A DNA stretch of 64,000 nucleotides. Origin: an uncultured Planctomycetota bacterium. GTDB lineage: Bacteria; Planctomycetota; Planctomycetia; Pirellulales; Thermoguttaceae. The notes beneath the pieces were generated by a model. The model did not search any database, was not told the DNA's origin, and saw only the letters and a list, made by a program, of their open reading frames with translations. Shown in pieces: positions 52,701-57,634 of the stretch. The DNA is taken from assembly GCA_902786505.1 (NCBI GenBank), contig CADACS010000006.1:1-64000 (forward strand), read 5' to 3'. Each line of letters starts with the position of its first letter. Position 1 is the first letter of the stretch. Made by a program: the position numbers and the translations under genes.

Positions 52701-54068
52701 CGCGCGAAGAGCCGCGAGCATGTCGTCGAGCATCGTGGAGCTCGCCGGAACGTAGCCGCCGACTTTCGCGAAGTCGACGTCCATAAACATGCCGCCGCCT
52801 TCGACGGAGTTCGTCAACGCGCTGAGATTGCGCCCCATGCAGCTGCGGTCGTTGCCCGAGAAGAAGTAGTCGAGCATTTCGGCCGTCGTCAGATTGTAGT
52901 TGGTGGCCGTGCCCGCGCCCGTTTCCATGAAGTTGTTGCGGAGATAATCGACGACCGCGTCTTCGACGGATTCATAGGTTCTCGTCGAGCCGTCCGGCAA
53001 CGTCATACGGGTCGAAAAACCGGCGGCCTGCGCCCAGCCCGTATACGAAAGCATGTTCGCCATCGTGCCGACCCAGCCCGCGCAGCCCACGCACTCCGCG
53101 TCGTAGATGCGGTTCGCGTTGACGGCGCGATAGGCCGACGGCGTAAATCCGAAGTAGTCGCCCTGGCGGCGGAGCGTCGCGTTAAGGACGTCGCTGACCG
53201 AATTGTACGAACCGTTGACTGTCTCGGCAAAACGCGTGCCGGGAACGATCGTGTCGGTCGCGACGGTCGGCGCTCTTCTGTTGTTCGCCTGAGCGGTCGT
53301 AACGACGGTCGCCTGAGAGGCCGCGACTTCGGAATCGTCAAACTGATTGAGAACGTATTCCGTTCCCGCGCCCGTCATGACGTTGTAGCTGTACTGGGAG
53401 TCCTCAATCTTGCCGGGCGCGCACGCGTCGACTTCGTTGACCATAGCGAACTGCGCGCCGTACGTAACGTTCGCGTCGTCGGTCGTCGCGACAAGACCGC
53501 CCTGCATGTCGACGGAGGAGAAGTTGTAGAGAACCATGCCGTCGAAAGCGACGTCGCCGTTGAGCACGGTAAACGCGTTCGTGTCCTGAGTAACGACCGT
53601 CAGAGCCGCGTCGCCGGAACCGACGATCGTAAGCTTGCCGTATTCGTCGGAGTTCAGATTGATCGTAATCGCCGTCGCGTCAAGATTGACGACGTAGTTG
53701 TCCTGAGTCGTGCGCAAGACGAGAAGATCGTCGCTCTTCGTCTGAGCGGCCTGGTTAATCGCGGCCTGAACAGATTCGGCGCTCAGATCGCTGAGCGCGA
53801 TCACGTTGATCTGAGACGCGGACTCGGGAAGTTCAAGATCAGAATAAGCGGCGCGGATTTCGTTGTAATCTGCGCCAATCGGGTTAACGGACAGGAGCTG
53901 GCGTTCTTCCAGAGCTTCCAGCCCCAGCTTCTTCGCCGACATGTTTCGCTTCTTGTCCGCTTTTCCGCGAGGCGTCCCCTCGTCCTCTTTACGCCCGCGA
54001 AAAGCATTGTTTTCTTTGTTGACGTCGCTAGTTCGCAATTCGTCGATCAATCGATTGAATAAACGCAT
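31539..54068 (-). CDS. Giant secreted surface protein with peptidase and beta-helix domains
   Basis: From the ATG at 54068 (ribosome site AGGAGAA) the frame runs 7509 codons; the true sequence leaves this frame near 31728, so the last 60-odd residues are nonsense. Residues 45-60 carry the planctomycete LEPR-XLL-type motif (LGLEALEERQLLS). Residues about 280-560 resemble a C66/papain-like cysteine peptidase (ECVGCAGWVGTMANML near 325). A zinc metallopeptidase follows, HEVGHSLGLHHDG near 757 with a Met-turn IMGAGYYC, then a pre-peptidase C-terminal-like domain. The remainder repeats a module: CSLREA-like segment (xSLREA; nt near 48970, 45910, 37550, 35065, 32990), right-handed beta-helix rich in GGAIYN/GDYGAI, and CARDB-like domain (nt near 49640, 46440, 38030, 35550). 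The helix at 44.9-38.4 kb spans about 2,200 residues. It is probably an adhesin or surface fibre; function is inferred. Confidence 0.85.
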   Translation of the reverse strand: MRLFNRLIDELRTSDVNKENNAFRGRKEDEGTPRGKADKKRNMSAKKLGLEALEERQLLSVNPIGADYNEIRAAYSDLELPESASQINVIALSDLSAESVQAAINQAAQTKSDDLLVLRTTQDNYVVNLDATAITINLNSDEYGKLTIVGSGDAALTVVTQDTNAFTVLNGDVAFDGMVLYNFSSVDMQGGLVATTDDANVTYGAQFAMVNEVDACAPGKIEDSQYSYNVMTGAGTEYVLNQFDDSEVAASQATVVTTAQANNRRAPTVATDTIVPGTRFAETVNGSYNSVSDVLNATLRRQGDYFGFTPSAYRAVNANRIYDAECVGCAGWVGTMANMLSYTGWAQAAGFSTRMTLPDGSTRTYESVEDAVVDYLRNNFMETGAGTATNYNLTTAEMLDYFFSGNDRSCMGRNLSALTNSVEGGGMFMDVDFAKVGGYVPASSTMLDDMLAALRAGNAVTMEVQTTDSRGNVSREYVSVWGYYYNGSSLTYYGNTTNNSADYYGLICTNPLYGTHSSSVSYQYYGNNEQNGTYNGTYYYDERSNGSGYDTYHNYLLNGANSLTLVTEPYTYINSSGGLVNERTFPEGFQYYSSVANSSSVTYTSTIVGFSWLAQYTKALPAAEMNQNAILSLESMPGNTENVIYLYFGGDEGNGWDGLAHPQFDMDGSNGYGVAELQMIEEIYRRVAEDYAPFNVNVTTNAAVWARASKGIRCVIGGYSPSAGGLSGVGSFGTAKTHNYVYPYDLGLGAKAIAEAASHEVGHSLGLHHDGYEHNEYYTGENSSDWAPIMGAGYYCTMTQWSNGDYVNATNFEDDVAIIASVVGYRTDEHGDTYTTATDLGDFYVDVNLNVYNPNAGTYRVESVIERRTDVDVFSFVSYGGTYVVDVSGDGADDRFIDRDFNCTVRNHSEEENPVFGGLYYADTHDYTNLNVRVSLLDEFGNNVLLDLDGNVLKLGYGEKTHAFLSNNAYDSDYRFYVVDQFGNPVYLDEAKTILKEGYYAIDDSVYTTFSHFVTPELEAGKKYYIAVEGVGQGSSSTSGYSDYGSLGQYTLTLHESYENFYIDDAQMNVTVMSNANGVDNVLNWQEAFVYSGRRLEDGQTFLGNTLRFNESLANTTIDLNSTLTFTYSRGLVNQPWAAKRYVLDATPAWNNEYSIPGITFDAHDRFRTIYVDNTTVEMYGFIITGGNASRGTSTAQVNNGGGVYNNYGWLTIGDSIIAGNRALKAGGGVYNSGGEYEDNAQHDGWLMLINSAVIGNKVTDDGAVGGGVFNESGGVITMSSVTVAGNTADYSGGGIENYGVINAYNSIIAKNYAVFGADVYNELSGTNRVYATIIGNEARNSRLDAYRNGRDSIGDARSLIGTSAGGEVGSPVTVYDPGFVSYRDYASEDWSNELWGFWNLRLTGDSLAVNRGVNANLSTSLDFTNNYVQAYRYANMHETRYFVGASDFPTDLAGQTRIGGSRIDSGAYEVLDNPDLTGFVPTSAGSDVVNNWENSIVVSRAIDDQTGSVAPFLVDEQLYLNMAIINQGPAISTDFETTVYMWKYDAYTPKAAMYASSTKDTGVAIMTVKVEFGPNAAMPGGSGVATITCTNLATGEVQTYQYDGSESYILLENIRLDSAQALVDGMIDQGVMAEQNEEGYFVFGYAIDTNEAVAEYNENNNFFLTTSYFDFVESPVSINDSIVVTTTADVVDPYDGEISLREAVEVYAGSFYYSEIALQDGDVFEANGVTYKVINGKFYVDVTSAYQVYPGEQFTFTKDGSVTATWSAADGAFKDADGNTVVAPVGAMVELGGIEYTFNGTDWVNASGVVYTFSDGQIIKWDVQETVVVTYVVDVFYDEDGNIVDVPEGTVATINDVDVELVDGVWTNTEVTAQYTRDDVQSQGSFVMADGSVVTVVNGVFRREATDDVAIVPDGSVVTLANGETAVYDYAQDRFIVTVVTTYEVNDGDKIVVGDTELTFVSDSYVDSNNVRYYLEEGTVVTLSNGYTVTYDDGKFVYNTEAVSSTKLAAGTTVILNGEEYSYKAGRALVKRVSRESNAVVFATYLDGETFVLTQGPLTLDKTFTLDCVDPDGALLDLTITSSSDDPCLFYIKQGADVSILHFAFEGATSEEDGAILENYGKLTINQVEFTDNDAKLGSLIYNASGATLNVIESTFANNKAENSAIIFNLGSANISAGTTFTGDYGLRSPIYSKGVLTVDETTFTGTSGENGGAIYNDGGIVTVARSAFKNTTGAYRGGAIANIGAADLSVYDSTFNGTSSIDGGAIYNGENSKLTIEAAVFTKSTASGVGGAIYNGGIMEDAGSSYTGIKAQSGAAIYTDGSAQIVGSTFKTNAATSDGGAIYGGENSSVKIIGGTFMSNTANNGAAIYSTGLLDASNSLFAKNKATTYGGAIYAASTTTFVNVTIADNKAADGAGFYNAGNATVDNSILANNTGAANGFDLYTAEGASTTLRNSLLANIAQVGPTAFTTVAEYRSILGVDPQLNSNYGLKKASPAINAGSNSLDTAATDLAGNARRVGLTIGGEVRTVDMGAYEYQTTLAPDLALLAETVDYWGTQVIVGDNTTELNYYISGQDVCINFNVQNVGDARVIDNFKFNVKLVGVDASGNTIYDQTLAAQSFATEFNYHDWLNVSDWIDVNGEKSLMTNFGALPVGYYTVTVTLDIEGVGAIYEYGEEDGYEGDNNNVFVGNFNVYSEPSTVVTTERDVVDATDGLTSLREAVDAAAGYKYVSTFLVADGTTFTLENGEVLTVVDGWLTQSVDVVIKNGEQIDLQEGDEFLLNGRSIYYHYQMNGGYFTYGVDPDSPRVSKEALDKGPITYPDGTSASFELQTDQYIHYVDDSGLNDQEGTHYTYNVLSTPEGDIVLQDGMRFSYSNVNFTYYQNEQYPQGAFVFEDGTIVEYEDGSSLSFASLAIGSLSTRNARVEKAITLADGSLLDVRNGVATLTKEVDATVTFDPAKMRGKTITIDPAKGPIVATGFAKLIGSDDLLVDRELVILGEDNNVTVAGANITNMFVIDATANVTISDLSMKEGYSSVGGALVNYGELHLQNVNFSDNLAFWGKTTEDGEHLRAGLGGAISNRGYLTVDGGTFSNNTATDFGGAVFTDTDASTAIKNATFTGNKAFAGGAIAAQTGALTVENTTFSSNTAERAGAIYTLVDTTVVASVFTGNKAVAADYASRNVVGGAIYASKVANLNFAADPNSESTVAATFTGNEAEAGGAVYAEAGFNVAGDFIATGNKAIASQYVDEVKGDYGAVFANGAVNVTGGLTVTGNEADGSYGGFYANGPLSVGLDANLSNNTAKGGDYGALYAKGLDVRGNATFASNTAAGSYGAAYVKGDATVGGNADFASNQAGAGYGAALIEGALDVEGNLTATANRALDGDVGAIAAASFDVIGDLTATGNSATGDYGAFVSGGAVNVGGSLNASNNTAGGAYGAFTANGDVTVGGNAALDGNYAGGDYGAAYINGAFNVTGDASVSRNTADSVSGVRAQSVAVGGNLTVNTNENATNSGALVSDSGITVGGAATATGNVGGAIIANGDVTVEGDADLQNNSGAQGAAINATGAVLVKGSVTAKNNVAEGAGGAIFAQSFETNGALTATGNQAGSQGGAIYSKSYVKVGEGASNISGNKAGGDGGAIYAIDSVVVAGDATVATNVAGTVATDVTETTTETVGPEGETILTTVKKTTYSALGGAIYIAAGGAEFGGNVLFNKNEAHGSAGALYAADDVKFGGNASFTNNTADGTVVTETTVVTTPADGSEPTTETTSTVEAIGDYGAAVINGDLEVAGVFEASGNKANRNYGAMYVAGNVVVNGVVESTFDDDGNEIPYAGYVAKIVGNTAGGGVGAIEASGDVTINGAAEISGNSAAGDYGAIKANSVTVTGDATVANNAAGGEVGAIYAANNVAVGGSATVTGNTAGGDYGAIQAKSVAITGNANIENNKAEGAFGAIYASGDVTVGGNATVANNEAKTGDVGAIAAANIGIAGDAAITGNKAGGSEGAFRASGNVTVGGAANISNNSAAGNFGAGSAADVAITGDATVIGNTAGGSVGAIYAANTFAVGGNAIVNDNTATGAIGAIEAKAIDVTGDATFTGNEAGDLVGAFKTTGDVTVGGNATINKNKAGGDFGAFFIENGNLTVGGDADISENVAGGSYGAGFAKNVAIGGNAVIDSNKATAGSFGAMGVQKLTVTGTASISGNSATDNYGAISATQVEIGGAAIVANNVAGGDYGAIAAETVYIGAEATISGNKATGDVGAIYASGSGAALEIVGDATIVNNVAGAAAKVTRETTEDVQESIREEDGARIRTTTTTVTTTKTFNGSYGAFFVENGSAKFDANANISNNSASSYGAFYVANELGVAGDLTLDANKASGSETVTVEVTTLTEVLNEAGEVVDSSTNVVSTTTTNDVTSNYGAGYVGAAVKVGGNAEINGNKADDAYGALEIGGAFTVGGNLTANENAALNGSYGAIKVAGATRVTGDATFDGNTATGGYGALYASKPVTVGGSLALTDNEAGESYGAAYVNGTVTVDKTATITGNKAGGDYGALYVNGSLNVNGNVEVEEGVEVIAATISGNSADGQVGAVYVEGATTVKGSAIVSSNKAGASYGAIFTKGALTVEGNAQITDNSAEGDYGAVYAKSVSVTGDAAITGNSAEGSYGAVYSKGDVTVGGNATVTGNEAGENVGAIFASGAVAVGGDANVSSNKAGGDYGAIKAASFEANSATVKNNVAGGDYGAIAVTNSGVAFSVATNATITGNKAGSVTENVETVESTGENGETIVTTTTTTTVSGKYGAIAAENGAIKIDGDAEISYNTAATAGAIYAKGSVYVGGALTMAENEAIGKVAVKTEVATTVYTYDEEGNVVDSTTTTETTESVAYEGANYGAAYAGSAFTVVGDATVTGNKATGDYGAIYAGGVATFGSLALTGNEAGGSYGAFYGGSKLTVNGAFSATDNKAGASYGAAFVKGAMAVSGSATVSNNTAETVSGVAAKSVAIDGDLIADGNQAANSSGAVVADTTIKVGGDAAVTNNVNGGLNSGTSTEITGALTATSNTGVDGAAIYSLGSVKVDGDATLSSNKVTGQGGAIYAKTNVVIGGSATITGNTAVDGGAVFAVGAFTVSGLAAVTGNEATNNGGAINAGSVNLNNALIANNKAAEQGGAIYAKTVTLVNVTVASNEAFLGGAIYVYGSAAIDNSILAGNSVTTKEITTEETVGDTTETTTETISGSGVEIFVANGATVKLRNSLIQNVESTGDVAFDASWMEAAYRCFVGVDPQFVDAANGDYSLKMESPAVNAGSNALAKPGVEFDLAGNPRYAGVIVGEVVYSIDMGAFEYQLVYTPDLSFNDDPVNFWFATIDNRQTNHYIAGYDVVLDYAIANIGDVAVYDKFNVTFAIEGVTASGDAYSATTVGRYQDGADYFDWLRNSDWLAPGATQSYARQNLGALPVGTYTLTITLDSGNEVIETSKENNVFTATFEVYEAPSVVVTTVADGEYNPLDDVVTLREASELYVGPYWYSQNVLVSSGEYVRDDMVVVTVEDGVASVGRNVAVVDGADVTLVDGMKFEYGKTYVVFENGVFTYPDGTQVAYAPGRFDSEYSITITLEDGTTLTARRESKFDYLESIGQVPPVSAKYEYVDVLVNADGTKTLLSDLTAESIAFSKTYVTYNDAAAIASTGELVVLSNGAKIAYEGKTGTFLNGGFISDDGKVKVVLDDHAAIEIVGEEVNTPATFVGAVFTLEDGSYAEFVDGGSFTTEAGLTVDLAVRRDAIGSEFTTIDGQKYTFTNDGVAKISKFVGNAITVDDAIAGQTVTLAGTAITLAKDQTIAGSGLVVDPAGQSRAFNVNYGLTADISDLNIVNGREIKGGAIFNAGTLTLDGVNVSSSVAYTNEAVDPTDKILPDGFGGAIYNSGALTVNGGVYSNNESAYFGGAIYSIGALEIDGATFDGNASNYFGGAIYFQNSNASIKTSIFKNNESNYNGGAIAAAATGSASNLSIVNSLLVGNKSANAEGGAVYAVADGSNMTVEFVNDTVAGNSAAIGGGVALDGAAATMKNTIVAENEGSYQGADVALEGTSTLVLYASLLGNGEDVMNADALSVAEGSAAFIGTTANPIDPKFGADYALTSVSPAVNSGVNSYADGLATDVYGGDRIVGQYVDMGAVEYFEIAPDLTFGDSAPLTGWYATVDGASMGKFLEGWDVCFDYTFGNYGDGTVFNSFKYTITVERLDAEGQPVEGTAKVFTRTYGDDVDGYMSKEYWLESTNEVSGYWNLGQFDAGQYRATISLDVENTVYESDDENNSFSTTFEVAERPSLVVTTELDAVDEYDGLTSLREAIAAIGNEMVQAVSIALRLEEGASFELAANEELGVPAGAVATYADGKLSFVIPGETVDGETVVEDTVVDLIVGVPYALTNGETLVWNGADEVTLTHSIADTITFDPSVYGKTIVLTDGEFTIDTDMVISVGDSATVTIDAHGESRIFFVAHGDVRIGGLTLVNAAADEGAAIYNAGELSVNDVVIKSSTAAKGAGVYNAETATVDLWNVSFADMNATEQGAAIYNAGTMVANLAQFSGLTAVDGAAIYNVGSATIGDSVFAGNTASGKAGAIYNDKGTVTVGNTAFDGNSAQYGGAIVNYQGVVLVASSTFVNNTASADAGAIDNYGALTLAGVDFSGNTAAGFGGAIYNSASSNTGTYTVTINGANFLGNSAGEKGGAIYNASKSEIVGESGSVKFGGNASGDGAAIYNAGAVRAASEWSFESNAATGAGGAIYNAAGSSAKFAAGVNLMSNSAANGGAVYNGGSFAANNANVKSNRATSAGGAFYEAAKSSLSLSNSLVWLNTAGTNGGAIANLGGTSVLHNVTVAGNTAAVGGGVYNAASFKAYNTIVASNFASTAVDLYSTTTTAYMYNSLLGDKTGVNKNPTMKNTVVGDAGFAVAPVFRNGVVVNTPDLTLQPTSAAVNSGNNSFAVDVDGNALVYDLAGEARICTSVDAVDMGAYEFPFEEPSNVVTTNLDVVDPTDRVVSLREAISYAQRLGETTVTFDPSVQSIILVSTLYLDTNVTIGSDNAKVTLETADDFDGSVVVVGSENQAAKVGFYNMVVTGGDNGFTAPVADNPDLAGGGIRNFATLTLDKVEVTNNTAAYGGGVYNAGTMTITNSKIEGNTARYYGGVYNRGSLTVDATFIEGNSAVYYGGGIGTYVGMTISNTVVAGNTASLGAGVYAQVNLADLLNGSGDDWDVNIVNSTIVGNKATGANSDSLGAGVWANHILNVNNSIVYGNVAKTAADLYATSLLATSKATLAYSNVGVANVPISGSGVKSVDPKFVDFDINADYTAWDLDLQIGSSMIDAGSNALVVGTTDVTGAARIAGKRVDIGAYEEQGNVAPSGILIDAVDTVLSSDEPGATVATLTAVDGNEGDTFVYELVDDANGAFVIDGNTVKTAKVLSAGATSSPISSSNGRPTIPRRNTSSNTALREPKNGPPRARSPVSPARWPNRRSRRATSWKSASRL
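31723..31733 (-). other. Frameshift site in the giant gene
   Basis: The upstream frame reads KVLSAG, and the downstream frame resumes as DVESNIVVEW two bases later. One base less (or two more) joins them. No slippery heptamer is visible, so programmed shifting is unlikely. The cadherin-like repeat just before the site is only about half the usual length, so more than one base may be missing. Confidence 0.7.
38400..44900 (-). repeat. Long array of degenerate beta-helix repeats
   Basis: About 6.5 kb encodes successive units of the form V-x-GNA-x-(I/V)-xx-N-x-A-x-GxxGA-(I/F/Y), near 28 residues each and 70 or more in number. At the DNA level, strings such as GCGCCGTAGTCGCC and GTTGCCGGTAATCG recur in many places (plus-strand reading). 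Such DNA is prone to recombination and assembly collapse. Confidence 0.8.
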
Positions 54069-54617
54069 ATTCTTCTCCTGAACAAAGAGCCGTCCAACGT
54101 TGGGGACTCCAAAAATTTCCCGACCTCGTTCCCTCCGCTTGCCGCTCTTGCAACACGGCAAGGGGGTAAAGGGATCTGTCGTTCGGGTGTGACGTTTATA
54201 GTTTGCGCTGAAACGCCGCCGACGGTCAGGGACTTGACTAGTATTGCCCTGAGCAAGCCGCCGCCGCGTTTCCTTTCCGCCGCGTCCGTATCCGACGTCG
54301 CGAAGCCTTCTCACGCGTACCAAAACGGTTCGCGCGTATTGGCGAAACAGCCGTCTCGCTCCTTCGCCGCTCGAAAGGCCCCTCGACGTGGATATCAAGG
54401 GGAATCCGACCAGTTCGGAAAGACGCTTGCACGGAAAACGCAATGTCGTTAACTATTTTGGCAAAAGATTTCGACGCGCGAAATTCGGGTTAGTTCCTGC
54501 GCCAAGGCCCTCAAACAAGCCGAAACGAACCCGTTTCGGCGAGTCGGAACGACCTTCCGCACTCCCCTGAATTTCGCTCAAACGCCCTTTTTTCCAAAAT
54601 AAAAACGGATAATCCGG
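54069..54617 (-). other. Long leader of the giant gene
   Basis: About 540 bases lie between the predicted transcript start (near 54611) and the start codon. No stop interrupts the giant frame back to 54443, but that part is Arg-rich and unlike protein. CTTGCCG/CGGCAAG (54138-54144, 54156-54162) forms a hairpin about 70 bases before the start codon. No other gene is seen. Confidence 0.45.
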
Positions 54618-54647
54618 ATTACAATCTAGTTTAACTGAATTTGCCAA
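54618..54647 (-). promoter_or_regulatory. Promoter of the giant gene
   Basis: On the minus strand, TTGGCA (54647-54642) and TGTAAT (54623-54618) are spaced by 18 bases. The 12-base palindrome TAATCCGGATTA (54610-54621) overlaps the -10 and start site and could be an operator. Confidence 0.5.
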
Positions 54648-54945
54648 AATTTACAACTAAAAACGACTCTTTTTCAAAAAAATTCATAAAGGTTTATAAC
54701 AAACATGCCGATTTTGATAAGTTCCGTTATAATAAAGGCCGATTTTTATCTGTGGGTAATCTAGATAATTTAAGAGCAGATAACCAGTAAAGCAAAATAG
54801 ATATTTTAAGCAGATTGGACAAGTCTGTTTTAGAAAAGGCGCCGAGGTCAGCGCCGCGGCCTCTCGTGAAAATCCGTTCAATTCAGCAAAAACAGCGTTT
54901 TCAGAAAAACCGGCTCGTCCGTCTTTTTTCACGGCCGCGCGGGCA
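54648..54945. other. A/T-rich intergenic region
   Basis: About 300 bases with no supported gene or clear structure, between the promoter of the giant gene and the terminator of the gene upstream of it. Confidence 0.5.
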
Positions 54946-54984
54946 ATAAAAAAGCGCGCGGCTGGCTTAACGTCAGTCGCGCGC
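54946..54984 (-). terminator. Terminator of the exported hypothetical gene
   Basis: GCGCGCGACTG (54984-54974) pairs with CAGCCGCGCGC (54964-54954), allowing one G-T pair, and TTTTTTATT follows on the minus strand. Confidence 0.8.
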
Positions 54985-55011
54985 TTTCTCTGCGCAACGC
55001 CGCTCGGTCGG

Positions 55012-57162
55012 TCAGTTGACCGCGTACGTCGGATCGTACCGGAATCCTAACGTGAGCCAGCCGTTCTGAGCGTCGATTTGATCGGGAATCAGCGCGCCGC
55101 GGCGCTCGTCCGTATTCGCGTCGTCCAGAGAGATCGGGCCGACGACGTACTCTTCCTGAACCGCCTTCTCGAGCCTTTTCATGAAGACGCGGCGGAACGT
55201 ATGGAACCGCGCGGAAACGGAGTCGCCGTCCTGGTACCCTTCCGGCATGACTTCGAACGATTCGCGCACAAACGCGTAGGAATCGCCGCGCTTCTCGACG
55301 CCGTAGACGAAGTGAACCTCGGCCGGCGGGTAGGCCGCGCCGTCGGCGACGCACGAAGAAATGTGTAAGACGGTCGCGATCTTGCCGTCGGAGAAGCGCA
55401 CGACGAACGGACGCACGTCGTCGAATTCGATCGAAACGTTCTTATAGGCGTCGTTCGGGTCGTCCGCGAAAGTCTGATTCGATTCGTTGGCGGCCAGCAG
55501 TCTCTTCATTTCGTTCGGGTCGACGCCGGGGAAACGCGAAAGAACCGCGTCGAAAGAGTCGGGGTCGGTTCCGACAACCGCGCCCGCAAGCGCGGTCGTC
55601 GCAATATTGGTCGGGCCGCTCTGGTGAACGCGCGCGATCAAGTCGAGCTTGCCGTCGGACGGCGGAAGCGTCGATTCGATAGACGGCACGTTGGAAATCT
55701 GCGGACGGGACGGCGCGCTCGCGGAGCCGGCGTACGCCTGATTCGCGGGGATCGGGGCGACTTGGGCCGCGCCCGGCGCCAACGTCGACGCTATTTCAGA
55801 GACTATACTCAAAGGGGCGCAGATTAACGAAGCAAGCGGGCCCTGCTGATACTGGGGCGCGTAGGGGATATTCGCGGTCGGCGCGCCCGCGGCGACGGTC
55901 GCCGGTTTTCTCGGGATCGTCATTGGGATCGGGCGGCTGGTCTGACTCGGCACAAATCGGCGCGAATAGGATTCGTTCGTTTCCGCGACGGAAAACCGGG
56001 AGGCGTTGGAACGCGCGATTCCAACTTCGCCGGACTGCTTGCGCATATATCGCGCGGCGCGGACTTCGACGTTCGCGGGCGCGGCTAACTGACTGCTTTG
56101 ACCGAGTATGAACGAACAGAAAAGGCGCGTCTCGCTCGTGCGCGTCGTCAGATTGCGAACCATCGGATCGGCGCAGTTCTGAGTAAACCGCGCAAGCCGC
56201 TGATTGAGCTGAAAGACCTGCTCGTTCGTCTCGCGTTCGAGTTCCGCGGCGACCCGGCGGTTGACGCGGTTCGTCGATTCGAGCTCCGAGAACGGCAGCT
56301 CCTGATAGATCTTGCTTTGAATGATCGCGCCGCCAAAGGGCGTGAACCGATTCGCGTCGAACGAATTGACGTTCGTCTTCATGTTGCCCGACGCGACGCC
56401 CGGCGTCGTCGTGAGAACGCCGTTCGAGTTGATAAAGATCGATTTCGACGCGACGACGTTCCCGTAGTTGTCGGAATGAACGTCGACTCCGCGGCTCGTG
56501 CCGATCGTGTTCGTTAGGACGCGCGCGTTGAGAACGACCGCCATTTCGGCGCGATCGGCGTTCGGGCGAAGCTCGATCGACGTATAGCCGTGCGCCACCC
56601 CGGAACCGCGCGCGAACGCGCTGCGGATATATTCCTGAATGGAGAAGTTCTGAGCGACCGTCCGGCGCGTCATGGCCGAAAGGAAACGCTCGCTCGCTTC
56701 TACGTGAAAATTCGGCAAGGAAAACTGCTCGCCGACGAGTTTCGTCAGTTCCGCGTAATAGGGCGATTTCGACTGATAGAACCGCACTTCGCCGAGCGCG
56801 CGCGTCATCTCTTCGTACGACTCGTCGTTTCCGGTCGCGCTGTATTCGGCAAACGCCGTAAAGACCTGATCGCAGTTCTGGTTGAAATATTCGCGCTCCG
56901 CCGCGGCAAGTTCGGAATCGGGCGCGGCGTCGGACTCGCCCGGCGTTCGATCACGGTATCTGTCAGAGTACGTCTCTTTGAGCTTCTGACATAACTCGCC
57001 GACTTTCGCGACGGCGCTCTCGCGATTGGCCGCGGCCGGCGTCTTCGCCGCGCCGGGCGTCCCTTCATCTGAACGCGGCGCGCCGAACGCCGCTAAACTG
57101 GAACACGCGGCGAACGCCAAACAGACGACAAACCCCAAAAAATGTTTTCTCATTTTCATCAT
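55012..57162 (-). CDS. Exported hypothetical protein, 716 residues
   Basis: The start is one of three close ATGs (57162, 57159, 57153). A GAGG lies 11 bases before the first. Residues 1-28 form a signal peptide (HFLGFVVCLAFAACSSLAAF); the Cys in it could make this a lipoprotein. Residues 50-190 look helical, and 190-400 beta-rich with RGVDVHSDNYGNVVASKS and conserved-looking Cys. A Pro/Ala-rich linker follows (about 400-500). The last 180 residues form another mixed domain containing SIEFDDVRPFVVRFSDGKIA. I recognise no family. It probably sits in the periplasm or outer membrane. It stands alone, ending in its own terminator. Confidence 0.75.
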   Translation of the reverse strand: MMKMRKHFLGFVVCLAFAACSSLAAFGAPRSDEGTPGAAKTPAAANRESAVAKVGELCQKLKETYSDRYRDRTPGESDAAPDSELAAAEREYFNQNCDQVFTAFAEYSATGNDESYEEMTRALGEVRFYQSKSPYYAELTKLVGEQFSLPNFHVEASERFLSAMTRRTVAQNFSIQEYIRSAFARGSGVAHGYTSIELRPNADRAEMAVVLNARVLTNTIGTSRGVDVHSDNYGNVVASKSIFINSNGVLTTTPGVASGNMKTNVNSFDANRFTPFGGAIIQSKIYQELPFSELESTNRVNRRVAAELERETNEQVFQLNQRLARFTQNCADPMVRNLTTRTSETRLFCSFILGQSSQLAAPANVEVRAARYMRKQSGEVGIARSNASRFSVAETNESYSRRFVPSQTSRPIPMTIPRKPATVAAGAPTANIPYAPQYQQGPLASLICAPLSIVSEIASTLAPGAAQVAPIPANQAYAGSASAPSRPQISNVPSIESTLPPSDGKLDLIARVHQSGPTNIATTALAGAVVGTDPDSFDAVLSRFPGVDPNEMKRLLAANESNQTFADDPNDAYKNVSIEFDDVRPFVVRFSDGKIATVLHISSCVADGAAYPPAEVHFVYGVEKRGDSYAFVRESFEVMPEGYQDGDSVSARFHTFRRVFMKRLEKAVQEEYVVGPISLDDANTDERRGALIPDQIDAQNGWLTLGFRYDPTYAVN

Positions 57163-57485
57163 CCGATAAACCGCCTCAGGCGAGGCGGACCTGCGCTCCT
57201 TCCGCGGCGGAAATTTCCGCCGGGAACGTCGTCCCGCCGAACGACGGCGGCAGGAGACAATTCGTTTCCTCTTTCGGCGACAGGGCGCTTAGAATGAGAG
57301 AAAAAGACGGTCTGATTTTGTTCTTTTGGGAATTGCCGCTCGCGTCAAAACAGATTTAACGATTGTGCAGACAAGCGCCTCGCCGGTTGTAAAAATAGCT
57401 AAAAAATAACGGTTAAAATTATTAAGCGAACAATCTGTAAAAAACGCGCGTTTTCGCAAAAAAAACGAAATTCGGTCAAGTCGGG
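57163..57485. other. Divergent intergenic region
   Basis: About 320 bases between the exported hypothetical gene and the lpxA promoter. It is A/T-rich in its right half (57381-57470). I see no gene and no convincing minus-strand promoter. Confidence 0.5.
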
Positions 57486-57514
57486 TTTACACGCTTTCCA
57501 AAACTTGTTATTGT
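57486..57514 (+). promoter_or_regulatory. Promoter of lpxA
   Basis: TTTACA (57486-57491) and TATTGT (57509-57514) are spaced by 17 bases. The leader is about 115 bases. Confidence 0.5.
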
Positions 57515-57634
57515 CCCCAAGACGCGCCCCCGCGTCAGGCGTCGGGCGCGGTCATACCGGCAAATATCGCACGCGACGGCAGGGAATCTGAGCCGTCCTC
57601 GCGCTTTTCATAAAACGAGAAAAAGGACAAAGGA

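Noticed and set aside
50904-54062. 1,052-codon plus-strand frame opposite the peptidase region of the giant gene
   Set aside because: Same register and same cause as the larger antisense frame. The opposite strand encodes recognisable peptidase motifs.
54069-54443. N-terminal extension of the giant protein to 54443
   Set aside because: The extra 125 residues are Arg-rich and lie in the leader. The ATG at 54068 has a good ribosome site and starts a sequence that leads to the export motif.
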